DNA of 42,037 bases from Dolosigranulum pigrum ATCC 51524 (GTDB taxonomy: Bacteria > Bacillota > Bacilli > Lactobacillales > Carnobacteriaceae_A), in assembly GCF_000245815.1 (NCBI RefSeq), contig NZ_JH601104.1:164945-206981 (forward strand). Direction: 5' to 3'. Shown here piece by piece: positions 17,821 to 26,558 of the stretch. The notes beneath the pieces were generated by a model. The model had not been told where the DNA came from and did no database searches. It saw nothing but the letters and a program-made list of their open reading frames with translations. Every line of letters begins with the position of its first letter. Position 1 is the stretch's first letter. The translations under genes were made by a program, and so were the position numbers.

Positions 17821-18441
17821 TTAATACAAATCACGGAATTGTTCAATTAACTGTTTTTGTTCAGCAGTAATATTTTCGGCTTCTTCAGCGACCGTAAGCA
17901 ACGTATCTAAGTCACATAATGTATGAAGAGGGACTTGCTGAGCAGAGAAGGCTGCTCGCGCTCGGTCCATCCCATAGGTAAAAATAGCGACCACTTCCAC
18001 CACTTCTGCACCGGCTACTTGCAATGCATCCACCACTTCCAAAGAAGAGCCACCTGTTGAGATCAAATCCTCAATCACTACCACACGTTTCCCAGCAACT
18101 TGGGCCCCTTCGATTTGATTTTGTTTACCATGTGACTTTTTACTACCGCGGACATAACTCATCGGCGTATCTAACTTTTGACTAATAAACGCTGCATGCG
18201 GAATTCCCGCCGTTGAAGTACCCGCAATCACATCAATATCACTTAATTCAGAGGATAAATACTGACAAAACGCCTCTACGATTTGTTTTCTCACAGCTGG
18301 CTGACCAATAATTTTACGATTATCACAGTATATAGGGGATTTGATCCCACTCGACCAAGTAAAAGGTTGATCTGGTCGCAGTTCAACGGCTTCAATAGTT
18401 AGTAAATGCTGAGCAATCTCTTTGGATGTTATCTTATTCAT
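17821..18441 (-). CDS. pyrE: Orotate phosphoribosyltransferase
   Basis: Attaches PRPP to orotate to give OMP. The 206-aa protein has the phosphoribosyl-pyrophosphate motif VVVIEDLISTGGSSLEVV, plus FTWSSGIKSPIYCDNR and the mobile-loop YVRGSKKSHGKQNQIEGA, all as expected for OPRT. The start at 18441 overlaps the end of pyrF by 8 bases, indicating translational coupling. With pyrF it converts orotate to UMP. Confidence 0.96.
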   Translation of the reverse strand: MNKITSKEIAQHLLTIEAVELRPDQPFTWSSGIKSPIYCDNRKIIGQPAVRKQIVEAFCQYLSSELSDIDVIAGTSTAGIPHAAFISQKLDTPMSYVRGSKKSHGKQNQIEGAQVAGKRVVVIEDLISTGGSSLEVVDALQVAGAEVVEVVAIFTYGMDRARAAFSAQQVPLHTLCDLDTLLTVAEEAENITAEQKQLIEQFRDLY

Positions 18442-19132
18442 CTTGTCCCTCCCAATTGGCTTTTATTTGCTGATAGGCTTGTACGGGATCGTCAGCTAGT
18501 GTAATCGGTCGTCCTACCACAATATAATCAGACTCTAACTGACGGGCTCGATTCGGAGTCACTACACGCGATTGATCATCCGCTTGGGCATCACTCAGTC
18601 GAATACCGGGAGTCACCGTCAAGAACTCCTCTCCACAAACCGTATGAACGGCTTGACTCTCTAGAGGTGAACACACTACGCCATCAATACCTGATTGTTG
18701 CGCTAACTGAGCATAATGGATAATATTCTCTTCTAATGACAGTTGACTTTTTGTCTCTTGGATAAACTGTTCTTCACTCAATGAAGTCAGCTGTGTCACT
18801 GCCAGCACCGTCCCACTAGGATGAACAGACTTATAGGCCTCCACCGCTGCTTGCATCATTTTAGACCCGCCTTGTGCATGAACATTCACCATATCCACAC
18901 CAAGCTCTGCCAATCCACGCATCGTTCGTTCAACGGTATTCGGAATATCATGAAGCTTTAAATCTAAAAAGATCTGATGGCCTCGCTCCTGAATCGTCCG
19001 AATCACGTGCGGACCATTCAACAAATAACTTTCCATCCCAATTTTGACGTATAATGACTCATCGAATAAATCTAAAAAATCTAGCGTCTCTTCAAAGCTA
19101 CTAAAATCTAGGGCAATAATTGGTCGTGTCAT
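18434..19132 (-). CDS. pyrF: Orotidine 5'-phosphate decarboxylase
   Basis: Decarboxylates OMP to UMP, ending de novo pyrimidine nucleotide synthesis. The 232-aa protein shows IIALDFSS at the N-terminus, the catalytic FLDLKLHDIPNTVERTM (Lys-Asp-Lys-His-Asp type signature), and phosphate-binding TPGIRL and VVGRPIT motifs. AAAGGAGG precedes ATG at 19132. It is the first gene of pyrFE, directly behind a good promoter with almost no leader, so this unit is unlikely to share the attenuation seen at pyrB. Confidence 0.96.
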   Translation of the reverse strand: MTRPIIALDFSSFEETLDFLDLFDESLYVKIGMESYLLNGPHVIRTIQERGHQIFLDLKLHDIPNTVERTMRGLAELGVDMVNVHAQGGSKMMQAAVEAYKSVHPSGTVLAVTQLTSLSEEQFIQETKSQLSLEENIIHYAQLAQQSGIDGVVCSPLESQAVHTVCGEEFLTVTPGIRLSDAQADDQSRVVTPNRARQLESDYIVVGRPITLADDPVQAYQQIKANWEGQDE

Positions 19133-19158
19133 AAGCGCCTCCTTTAATTTCCTTTATT

Positions 19159-19187
19159 AGTTTAGTCAGTGTTCAGTTAGATGTCAA
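19159..19187 (-). promoter_or_regulatory. Sigma-A promoter of pyrFE
   Basis: A perfect TTGACA (19182-19187), 17-base spacer, TAAACT (19159-19164). Only about 20 bases separate the predicted start of transcription from the pyrF ATG. Confidence 0.75.
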
Positions 19188-19241
19188 GTAATTTTCTCAA
19201 AAGCTATCAAAATTCTTCAACTAGAGAATATTCGACATAGC

Positions 19242-19277
19242 AAAACCTAGCCATTGTCATATCGATCAATGGCTAGG
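19242..19277 (-). terminator. Terminator of the peptidoglycan hydrolase gene
   Basis: A perfect 11-bp stem: CCTAGCCATTG (19277-19267 on minus) with CAATGGCTAGG (19256-19246), followed by TTTTG. Confidence 0.8.
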
Positions 19278-19293
19278 CCGTGTTTAATTGTTA

Positions 19294-21792
19294 TTAGAAT
19301 TTCATGTAGTTTTCTGGGTTAGTGTGTTTACCATTTTTGTGAATTTCGAAGTGTAAGTGAACACCTGTTGATGCCCCAGTTGTACCTTGTGTACCGATAC
19401 GTTCACCCGCAGCAACTTTTTGGCCGACTGATGCTTTCCAGCCTGGTGCTAAGTGAGCGTAACGTGTCATTAGACCATCACCGTGATCAATATCTACATA
19501 GTTCCCGTAACCCCAGTTGTAGCCTGAGTTTGAAGCCGTTACTGTTCCTGCTTTAGCTGCAACAACAGGCGAGTTTGTTCCTGATGAAATATCAACACCC
19601 ATGTGGAAATCACGACGAGATGGATTCAGTGGGTAACTTCTCCATCCATAACGAGAGGTCACCACCCCAGCAGTTGGACGAACCCAACCTTGAGCATTTG
19701 TCTGTGTTTCTTGAGCTGTACTTGGTTTGGCAGCTGGTTTTGGTGTTTCCACTTGTTGTTCAGGTTTTGCTGCTTCTTTAGCTGGTGTGACAATGTTTTG
19801 TCCGACTTGTAAGTTACCTGCATCTAATCCTTTATTGGATTCTACAATTTGAGTTACAGTTGAGTTTGTCTTGCTAGCAATACCACTTAATGAGTCACCT
19901 GGTTGAACTGTGTATGTTTTACCTGATTTAGCATTAGATTGTTGGTTCGCTTCTTGTTTTGCTTGTGGCTGTGGTTTTTCAGCTGGTTTAACTTTATTTT
20001 CAGTTTCTTTTGGTTCAATAACTTCTTCTTTAGCTGGTTTTGCTGGTTTTTGTTTAGATTCAGCTGGTTTATTGGCACCTTTTTCTTCTTTTGCTGGTGC
20101 TTCTTGTTTTCGTTGTGCGTGTTTAGCTGAACGTAATTGAGCTGATCCTTGTGCTTGTTTTTCAGCTGCTTTTTCGACAGCTTTTTCAATGGCTGATTCA
20201 GTTGATGGTGATACTTGACCGCTTGTTTGAACGTCGAAACGAGTTAAGTTGTAACGTTTAATTAATTCATTTAATTTCAAGTGATAGTTCGGGTCAATTG
20301 CATAACGACCAGTTAACCATTTAGTTGCTTCTTCATATGTCGCAGCATTCTCTCTCCATGCGCCACTGTAGAAGTTCTTGTCCCAGCTCACACCATTACG
20401 GATAAGTTCAGCGTAGTCTTTCAATGAAGCAACGATATTTTCGTACGTACGGTATTCAACACCTTGCTCGTTAGATCCGGCAGTAATTCCCATCACATTG
20501 TTGTTAGGTGCTTGAGCTGTTGCACTTGTTCCCCAACCTGATTGTAGGGCCGCTTGTGCCATCATAACAGATGCATAAATGTTGTACTCATCAGCATAAC
20601 GTTGAACTTCAGCGCTGATTAAGTTAATGAATTCTTCTGGTGAAAGAACAACACCTTTTGCTAATTTTTTCTCAATTTTTGCTTCTACACGGGCTTCAAC
20701 AACTTTTTGAGCCTGCGCTTTAGCCTGTTGACGAGATGGTGTGTTTACTTCTGGTGCTTTAACAGCTGGTTGTGCTACTTTGTTCACTAATTGTGCTGGT
20801 TTAGAAATTTTAGCGGGTTGTGTTACTTTTTCGTCTTCTTTGATAATCGCTTTTTCTTCTTTTGGTGCTTGTTTTTCTTCTTTAGCTGGAACAACTTTTT
20901 CTTCTTGTTTGTCAGCTTCTTTTGTTTCTTCCGTTTTTTCTTCTGTTGATTCAGTCTTCTCTTCTAAAGCTACTTCTTTTGGTTCAGCAACTGCTTCTTC
21001 GGCTTCTTTAACAGATGCTTCTGCTTTTTCGTCCTCTTCGACAACAGTTTCTTCTTCAGATTTTTCTTCTGCTTTTTCGCCGTTCTCCTCAGCTTCACGT
21101 TGAGCTTTTTCTTCAGCAGCTTGACGTGCGTGTTCTTTTGCTGCTTCTTCTTGGAGACGGATGCGGTAAGCGACAACTTCTGGATCTTCGTCATCTGCTT
21201 TTTCTTCGTCTTTTGCTTCCGTTTGGTCTTCTGTTTCTTCAACTACTTCTTCTTTTGTTTCTTCTGTCTCTTCAGCTGTTTCGTCTTCAACAGCCTCTTC
21301 TTCAGTAGTTTCTTCTTTAACAACTTCTTCAGCTACTTTTTCTTCTTGTTTTTCTTCTGTTTTGTCTTCAGCTTGAACAGGTTGAGCGACAGGCTGTTCA
21401 GCGACCGTTTCTTCTTTTGTTTCTACTTCTTCTGAGGTTGTTTCTGCTGTTTCAACTTCAGCTGTTTCTTGTGCTAAGTAGTTAATAAATGATGTGAATA
21501 CGTTGTCTAACTCTGATTCAGATAGTGCTTGAACGTCAAGTTGTGCCACAAGATCTGATCCACCCGCTTGTTCAATCAAGCCAACAAGTTGAGCTTTTAC
21601 TTCAGATAACTTCTGAGATGCATCCTCTTCTTCTCGAGCAGCAACATATTCATTATGTAATGCTTGTGCTTGCCCCTGTGTTACTTCTTGTGCATGAACA
21701 TCTTGTGAGAAACTAGTTGTTGCAACTGTTCCGGCTAAAAGACCAGCTGATAATGCTAATTTTAGTTTTGAACTTCTGTTCTTTGATTTCAT
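19294..21792 (-). CDS. Secreted peptidoglycan hydrolase, GH73-LysM-M23
   Basis: An 832-aa exported wall enzyme. Residues 1-34 form a signal peptide (LALSAGLLAGTVATTSFS, cleaved after VHA). Residues about 110-335 are low-complexity, rich in Glu, Thr, Val and Lys. Residues about 384-516 are a glucosaminidase-like (GH73) domain with MAQAALQSGWGTS and YAIDPNYHLKL. Residues about 626-670 are one LysM domain (YTVQPGDSLSGIASKTN), and residues about 700-832 an M23 endopeptidase with zinc ligands in HMGVD and HLHFEIH. The GH73 position normally holding the catalytic Glu (ALESGWG) reads Gln417 (CAA codon), so that domain may be inactive while M23 looks intact. Likely role: cell separation or wall turnover. 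Confidence 0.93.
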   Translation of the reverse strand: MKSKNRSSKLKLALSAGLLAGTVATTSFSQDVHAQEVTQGQAQALHNEYVAAREEEDASQKLSEVKAQLVGLIEQAGGSDLVAQLDVQALSESELDNVFTSFINYLAQETAEVETAETTSEEVETKEETVAEQPVAQPVQAEDKTEEKQEEKVAEEVVKEETTEEEAVEDETAEETEETKEEVVEETEDQTEAKDEEKADDEDPEVVAYRIRLQEEAAKEHARQAAEEKAQREAEENGEKAEEKSEEETVVEEDEKAEASVKEAEEAVAEPKEVALEEKTESTEEKTEETKEADKQEEKVVPAKEEKQAPKEEKAIIKEDEKVTQPAKISKPAQLVNKVAQPAVKAPEVNTPSRQQAKAQAQKVVEARVEAKIEKKLAKGVVLSPEEFINLISAEVQRYADEYNIYASVMMAQAALQSGWGTSATAQAPNNNVMGITAGSNEQGVEYRTYENIVASLKDYAELIRNGVSWDKNFYSGAWRENAATYEEATKWLTGRYAIDPNYHLKLNELIKRYNLTRFDVQTSGQVSPSTESAIEKAVEKAAEKQAQGSAQLRSAKHAQRKQEAPAKEEKGANKPAESKQKPAKPAKEEVIEPKETENKVKPAEKPQPQAKQEANQQSNAKSGKTYTVQPGDSLSGIASKTNSTVTQIVESNKGLDAGNLQVGQNIVTPAKEAAKPEQQVETPKPAAKPSTAQETQTNAQGWVRPTAGVVTSRYGWRSYPLNPSRRDFHMGVDISSGTNSPVVAAKAGTVTASNSGYNWGYGNYVDIDHGDGLMTRYAHLAPGWKASVGQKVAAGERIGTQGTTGASTGVHLHFEIHKNGKHTNPENYMKF

Positions 21793-21841
21793 AGTTAGAT
21801 AAATTCCTTCCTGGATTTGGGTTATCGCTCAATTCCCATTC

Positions 21842-21870
21842 ATTATATCGAGTTTAATCGTAAAAGAGAA
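21842..21870 (-). promoter_or_regulatory. Probable promoter of the peptidoglycan hydrolase gene
   Basis: A perfect TATAAT (21842-21847) with a weak TTCTCT (21865-21870) at 17 bases. It sits in the 361-base gap before the CapA-like gene, which otherwise shows only that gene's terminator. Confidence 0.45.
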
Positions 21871-22104
21871 CCCCTTTTTGCCAATTGTTATATCTGTAAC
21901 AGAAACGTAATGTTATTAACGGTTCAGTATTATTTAAATACATTGGTCAACACACCCTAAACCCTTGTCATTGAGCTATTTATCAAGCTATACATTTTTA
22001 GTAATATCTGAAAGAGTTTTTTTCTACTTGTTGCATAACTTAAATTGTAATACTTTTCTTTTTATTTTTCAGCCATATTTTGTTTTAAGTTATTTCATTC
22101 TATA

Positions 22105-22131
22105 TAAAAAAGCACCCGCTAAAGGATGCTT
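22105..22131 (-). terminator. Terminator of the CapA-like gene
   Basis: On minus, GCATCC pairs with GGGTGC (one G-U pair), extended by the flanking AA against TT, then TTTTTTA. Confidence 0.75.
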
Positions 22132-22153
22132 CATAATAGAGATTGCTTACTTT

Positions 22154-23452
22154 TTAGTTGATTCCAAGCTCGAAATTAAATGTTTCCTCGAAGATGCCAT
22201 ACATCCCCAGTACTTCTTCTGTTCGTGCTTTGGATGCTTCTAGACGATCCAGATAATGTTCGGCAAAGCGCGGGTTTTCTAAGAAATCTTCAATCGGCAG
22301 TACATGGTAATCATAGATTGGGCCACCTTCACGATACACCCAAGTTGGCTCGAATTCTACATTACTCAACGTCATCTTATCTTCATTTACTTCAATATCA
22401 AGATGCAAGATCACCCCGTCTTCAGTAGACGCCATCTCTGCTCCTAATGTCTCGATTCGTTGATTGGAGAGAAAGTTCCCTAATGAATAAATCACAAAGG
22501 CTTTATTCTCACCATGTTCTACAACTTCAGCCGGCTGAATCACATGCGGATGACCACCGATTACTAAGTCAACACCATTTTCAACTAGCAATTCGGTATA
22601 TTGGCGTTGGAAGTCATTGGGCTCAGTCTGATACTCCGTTCCCCAGTGCATATTAGCTACGATGAAATCTACGCCTTGCTTTTTCGCTTCCTCAATATCT
22701 TCTAAAATGAGCTCTTCATCGATAAAGTTAGCATGTTGTAACAATAACTCACGGTCTTCTACCGGATCCACAATACCGTTGAACATTTCCGCATAGGTCA
22801 AGAAAGCAATCGTGATATCTTCTACCTCGCGATAATGCACTCTAGACTCCGGCGTATCCGCATACGTTCCAATCGGGTCAATTCCGTCCGTTGATGCGAC
22901 TAATTCAGTTGTACGAATCAATCCTTCAACTTGTCCATCAAAAGAGTGATTATTCGTTGTATTTAACAGGTCAAAACCAGTCTCTACAATGGCGTCCAAA
23001 AAAGCATCCGGCGTATTAAAGAGCGGATAACCTTCATAGCCGCGTTCCCCTCCTGAAAAAGTCGTTTCTAAATTAGCGAACGCTACATCAGATGGTTTAA
23101 TATGAGGCGCTACATATTCAAGCATCGGTGAATAATCATATGTCCCCTCTTCTGGATTGTGCGCTGTATCGTTCAAGCCAATATGCATTAATAAATCACC
23201 AACAAAGCTTAGCCGAATAGTATACGGCTCAACTGTGACTTCATTCTCTGCCACTTCATCCTCTAAGTGAACTGATTCTGTCGCTGTTTCTTCTGATACT
23301 TCTTTATCGATCGCCACTTTGCCCAATTGCCACGGTTGCCAGCTAAATAAGGTCCAGGCTACCGCCCCTAAGACTAATAAAGCCACTATAATAGCCCACC
23401 ACGGAGAACGCTTGGATCGCCTCGCACGTCTGGATTGCTTCATATCTTTCAT
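22154..23452 (-). CDS. CapA/PgsA-like metallophosphoesterase-type surface protein
   Basis: A 432-aa protein of the CapA family (named for poly-gamma-glutamate capsule synthesis). A basic N-terminus (RRARRSKRSPWW) leads into one membrane anchor (residues about 15-37), so the rest faces outside. The CapA fold is shown by SFVGDLLMHIGLND, FANLETTFSG, TTNNHSFDGQ, MHWGTEYQ, VDLVIGGHPHVIQP and YSLGNFLSNQ. ATG at 23452 is chosen behind AAAGGA; the longer open frame adds 15 residues without a better site. No capB, capC or capE neighbours are present, so capsule synthesis is not supported here; many stand-alone CapA proteins have unknown roles. Confidence 0.9.
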   Translation of the reverse strand: MKDMKQSRRARRSKRSPWWAIIVALLVLGAVAWTLFSWQPWQLGKVAIDKEVSEETATESVHLEDEVAENEVTVEPYTIRLSFVGDLLMHIGLNDTAHNPEEGTYDYSPMLEYVAPHIKPSDVAFANLETTFSGGERGYEGYPLFNTPDAFLDAIVETGFDLLNTTNNHSFDGQVEGLIRTTELVASTDGIDPIGTYADTPESRVHYREVEDITIAFLTYAEMFNGIVDPVEDRELLLQHANFIDEELILEDIEEAKKQGVDFIVANMHWGTEYQTEPNDFQRQYTELLVENGVDLVIGGHPHVIQPAEVVEHGENKAFVIYSLGNFLSNQRIETLGAEMASTEDGVILHLDIEVNEDKMTLSNVEFEPTWVYREGGPIYDYHVLPIEDFLENPRFAEHYLDRLEASKARTEEVLGMYGIFEETFNFELGIN

Positions 23453-23625
23453 CGTCACATTCCTTTCATATTTTAGACTTATTTTCTCCATTATCACCTA
23501 TTCTCCGCTAAAAAGCAAGGTGTCTTCTTTTTCCAAAAAAAGGATAATTTCCCGATATAGATGCAATTTCTAATAGTCAATAAGTAGATCTTGGTGTATC
23601 ATAGAAGAGAGAAAGGATGTTGAGA

Positions 23626-24459
23626 GTGAAACGACATAATAAAGCCTATTTTTACTTAGAATTGAAGAGTCATGACTTAATGATGCCTCATCGTCATGAA
23701 TCCCGTCGCATACGCGTCTTACTCCCACGAGATTATGCATCATCCGACCAATCTTATCCAGTGGTCTATATGCATGATGGCCAGAATGTGTTCCATAGTA
23801 GTGAAGCTTTTTCCGGTCATTCATGGAAAACCATTCATGCGCTCAAGAAAAATCCGGATTTACCTCCAATGATAGTGGTTGGTATCGACAACGGTGAAGA
23901 AGATCGGATGCATGAATATTCTCCTTGGAAATTTAAACAAACACAATTGCCACCGGGTATGGTACTTGGCGGACATGGAGCCGAATTTGCCGCTTTTGTA
24001 ATGGAAGTGGTCAAACCATTTATTGATACCACCTACCGAACGAAGAAAGACCGTGCCCATACAGCCATGATAGGAAGCTCTTTAGGCGCAAATATTACAC
24101 AATTTATGGGAATAGCTTATCAGAACCAAATTGGTCAATTGGGTGTGTTCTCTAGTGCTAACTGGTTAACTCGCGATGACTTTGATCGCTATATTTCACG
24201 TAACCGCATTGAACAGTCGCAGCGAATCTTCATCCAAGTAGGAACCCATGAAGGGGATGCCACAGATCGTAAATTAATGTACGGCAATATGCGACAAGCC
24301 TATATTGATGAAAGCCTACTCTATTATCAGCAGTTACTTCGTGCTGGTGTATCCTTAGAAGATATTCAATTCGTCATCGCAGCAGACGGCATTCATAGTG
24401 AGAATGAATGGTCCAAGCACCTGCCGAATTGCTTACGCTTCTTAAGTGAGATGTGGTAA
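23626..24459 (+). CDS. Putative esterase, alpha/beta-hydrolase fold
   Basis: A 277-aa cytoplasmic hydrolase of the putative-esterase (esterase D / Fes-like) type. It shows VVYMHDGQNVFHS (oxyanion region), IVVGIDNGEEDRMHEY, the nucleophile elbow MIGSSLGANITQFM with Ser in GSSLG, and a late His in GIHSENEW; a catalytic Asp or Glu is likely near QVGTHEGDATD. GTG at 23626 fits best, 8 bases after AAAGGA; the upstream ATG at 23617 overlaps that site. It is the first of three plus-strand genes, followed by an ATP-grasp ligase and a second, only distantly similar esterase. The substrate is unknown. Confidence 0.85.
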   Translation: MKRHNKAYFYLELKSHDLMMPHRHESRRIRVLLPRDYASSDQSYPVVYMHDGQNVFHSSEAFSGHSWKTIHALKKNPDLPPMIVVGIDNGEEDRMHEYSPWKFKQTQLPPGMVLGGHGAEFAAFVMEVVKPFIDTTYRTKKDRAHTAMIGSSLGANITQFMGIAYQNQIGQLGVFSSANWLTRDDFDRYISRNRIEQSQRIFIQVGTHEGDATDRKLMYGNMRQAYIDESLLYYQQLLRAGVSLEDIQFVIAADGIHSENEWSKHLPNCLRFLSEMW

Positions 24460-24530
24460 TTTCTCGTAGCCAACATATTTAATCACTTCTTTTTTTAAAT
24501 GATCTACCTTTTAACCATTTTCAGATTGTT

Positions 24531-24559
24531 TTCACAAAACAAATGTGTTATTCTAATAT
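24531..24559 (+). promoter_or_regulatory. Promoter of the ATP-grasp / esterase pair
   Basis: TTCACA (24531-24536), 17-base spacer, TAATAT (24554-24559), then AAAAGG before ATG at 24587. The last two genes of the cassette can therefore be transcribed separately from the first. Confidence 0.65.
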
Positions 24560-24586
24560 TAATTTAATAATGAAAAGGTGTTAAAC

Positions 24587-25771
24587 ATGAACGTCTTACT
24601 CACATCCCCCTACTTTCCGGCTCACTTAGAAAAAGTAGCCAAAGCATTGAAAAATCATGGAGTGAACGTCCTCGGTGTAGGCGATATGCCTTACGATGAA
24701 TTGACTGATACTCTTAAAGGGCAACTCACTGAATATTTCAAAGTAAATAACTTAGAAGATACCGCTGAAGTCACGCGAGCAGTAGCATTCTTAATTTATA
24801 AACATGGACCGATCGATCGGATTGAATCTAATAATGAACATTGGCTCGTCTTAGATGCCACCCTCCGCGAACAATTTAATGTCCCCGGTGTGAAACCAGC
24901 TGATCTCACAAAGACTATGTATAAGTCCAAGATGAAAAAATTATTCAAAAAAGCGGGTGTCCCTGTCGTCCCGGGTGAACTGGTGACTGATTTACAATCA
25001 CTCGATAAAACAATAAAAACACTGGGCGGTTTGCCCCTAATTGCAAAGCCGGATCATGGTGTTGGCACGAGTGCAACGTATAAGTTAGAACATTTAGACG
25101 ACGTAGCTCAATTCAAACGTGAATGGAAACAAGAGGTGCCTTATTTCCTCGAACCTTTTGTTTCTGATGCGGAGTTATGCACCTATGATGGATTGATTGG
25201 GCGGGATAATCAGATTATTTATGAGACGACTTTTTATTACAATACACCGACGTTAGATCATATACAAGGTGAGGCTGATTATGCTTATACCGTTGAGAGT
25301 GAAATGGATAGTCAGTTGCGTCAATACGGACGGGCGATTATTAAAGCATTCGGGATGAGCGAGCGATTCTTTCATATTGAATTATTCCGGAAGTCTGATG
25401 GTGAATATGTTGCTTTGGAGTATAATAATCGCTCAGCCGGCGGGCACTCCATCGACTTATACAATTATGCGATTAGCGCCGATTTATACGATATTTACGC
25501 TAAAATTGTTACAGGACAGCTCACCGATATTCCGACATTCACTGGACGCTATGCAGCCAGTATTTCTCGGCGTGATCATGTTCAGTATGTCCACTCAGAT
25601 GAGGACATTCGAGCTCGATATGGTGAAGCGATTACTATGCATGAACGTTTACCAGATATTTTTTCCGATATCATGGGAGATGAAGTGTATGTGATACTCA
25701 GCGATAGTCGCACTGAAGCAGATGAAATGACGGCTTTTATCCATAAACGCGTAGAACATAAGGAGGCATAA
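24587..25771 (+). CDS. ATP-grasp family ligase (carboxylate-amine type), unknown substrate
   Basis: A 394-aa ATP-grasp protein. The N-terminal domain (VLLTSPYFPAHLEKVAKALK) is Rossmann-like. The ATP-binding part has TMYKSKMKKLFKKAGVPVVP, then LPLIAKPDHGVGTSATYKL (Lys plus glycine-rich loop), EPFVSDAELCTYDG, and the metal-binding end VALEYNNRSAGGHSIDLYNY. Such enzymes make an acyl phosphate with ATP and couple it to an amine or similar nucleophile; the substrates cannot be read from sequence. ATG at 24587 follows AAAAGG; an in-frame GTG at 24578 overlaps that site. A second esterase starts 2 bases after its stop, so the two are very probably coupled. Confidence 0.87.
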   Translation: MNVLLTSPYFPAHLEKVAKALKNHGVNVLGVGDMPYDELTDTLKGQLTEYFKVNNLEDTAEVTRAVAFLIYKHGPIDRIESNNEHWLVLDATLREQFNVPGVKPADLTKTMYKSKMKKLFKKAGVPVVPGELVTDLQSLDKTIKTLGGLPLIAKPDHGVGTSATYKLEHLDDVAQFKREWKQEVPYFLEPFVSDAELCTYDGLIGRDNQIIYETTFYYNTPTLDHIQGEADYAYTVESEMDSQLRQYGRAIIKAFGMSERFFHIELFRKSDGEYVALEYNNRSAGGHSIDLYNYAISADLYDIYAKIVTGQLTDIPTFTGRYAASISRRDHVQYVHSDEDIRARYGEAITMHERLPDIFSDIMGDEVYVILSDSRTEADEMTAFIHKRVEHKEA

Positions 25772-25773
25772 AG

Positions 25774-26511
25774 ATGCATGTAGAATTTTTAAGTCATTAT
25801 AGTGGTGAACTAGGTAGAGAGATGGCAATCAATCGCTATGGCCACAGTGGAACCCCGGTTGTTGTCTTCCCTTCTTCGGGAGGATCACACGCAGAATACG
25901 CTGATTTTGGTATGATAGAAGCTTGTCGTTCCTTTATCGATGCAGGAAAAGTACAGTTCTTCACCTTATCAACAGTCGATGATGAAAGTTGGTTATGCGA
26001 ATGGAAACAACCACATGACCGTGCCCTAGCCCACCTAGCCTATGAACGCTATGTTATTCATGAGGCGATTCCCTTTATTAAACACAAAACGGACCGCTAT
26101 GGCGGTATGCTAGCAACAGGCTGTAGTATGGGGGCCTATCATGCACTGAACTTCGCCTTACAACACCCAGATGTATTCAGCCAAGTTATTGCGCTAAGTG
26201 GCGTGTACAATGCCAGTTTCTTTGTTGGTGATTATGATGACGAGTTAATTTATCGCAATTCACCAAGCGATTATATTTGGCATCAGCATGATGAATGGTT
26301 CTTAAACTTATATCGTCAGAATGATATCATTGTTTGTACTGGACTAGGCGCGTGGGAACACGATGGACTTCCTAGCTTCTATTCTCTAAAAGACGCCTTC
26401 CAAGAAAAACAAATCCCCGCCTGGTTCGATGAATGGGGCGAAGATGTCGCACATGACTGGGTCTGGTGGCGTCAACAAATGCCTTACTTCTTAAATATCC
26501 TCTACCCATAG
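25774..26511 (+). CDS. Second putative esterase, alpha/beta-hydrolase fold
   Basis: A 245-aa hydrolase of the putative-esterase family. TPVVVFPSSGGSHAEYADFG gives the oxyanion region, ATGCSMGAYHALNFAL the nucleophile elbow with Ser in GCSMG, and DEWGEDVAHDWVWWRQQMPY the catalytic His region typical of this family. AAGGAGG lies just upstream, inside the end of the ATP-grasp gene. It differs clearly from the first esterase of the cassette, so the two probably act on different bonds or substrates. Confidence 0.86.
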   Translation: MHVEFLSHYSGELGREMAINRYGHSGTPVVVFPSSGGSHAEYADFGMIEACRSFIDAGKVQFFTLSTVDDESWLCEWKQPHDRALAHLAYERYVIHEAIPFIKHKTDRYGGMLATGCSMGAYHALNFALQHPDVFSQVIALSGVYNASFFVGDYDDELIYRNSPSDYIWHQHDEWFLNLYRQNDIIVCTGLGAWEHDGLPSFYSLKDAFQEKQIPAWFDEWGEDVAHDWVWWRQQMPYFLNILYP

Positions 26512-26517
26512 ATCATC

Positions 26518-26550
26518 AAACAACCACTTCATCAATTGAAGTGGTTGTTT
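26518..26550. terminator. Bidirectional terminator between the esterase and the HTH gene
   Basis: A perfect 14-bp stem, AAACAACCACTTCA (26518-26531) against TGAAGTGGTTGTTT (26537-26550), with a 5-base loop. It serves the converging genes on both sides. Confidence 0.9.
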
Positions 26551-26558
26551 TTATCTCT

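Noticed and set aside
20741..21435. Several overlapping open frames in the peptidoglycan hydrolase gene
   Set aside because: Ser- or Phe/Leu-rich readings opposite the Glu/Lys/Thr-rich low-complexity region; no start signals.
21886..21900. WalR-like box (TGTTAT and TGTAAC) upstream of the peptidoglycan hydrolase gene
   Set aside because: The half-sites are 3 bases apart, whereas the WalR consensus needs 5, so the match was not accepted.
23570..24060. Minus-strand open frames of 65-84 codons
   Set aside because: They overlap the first esterase in antisense and lack ribosome sites and recognisable content.
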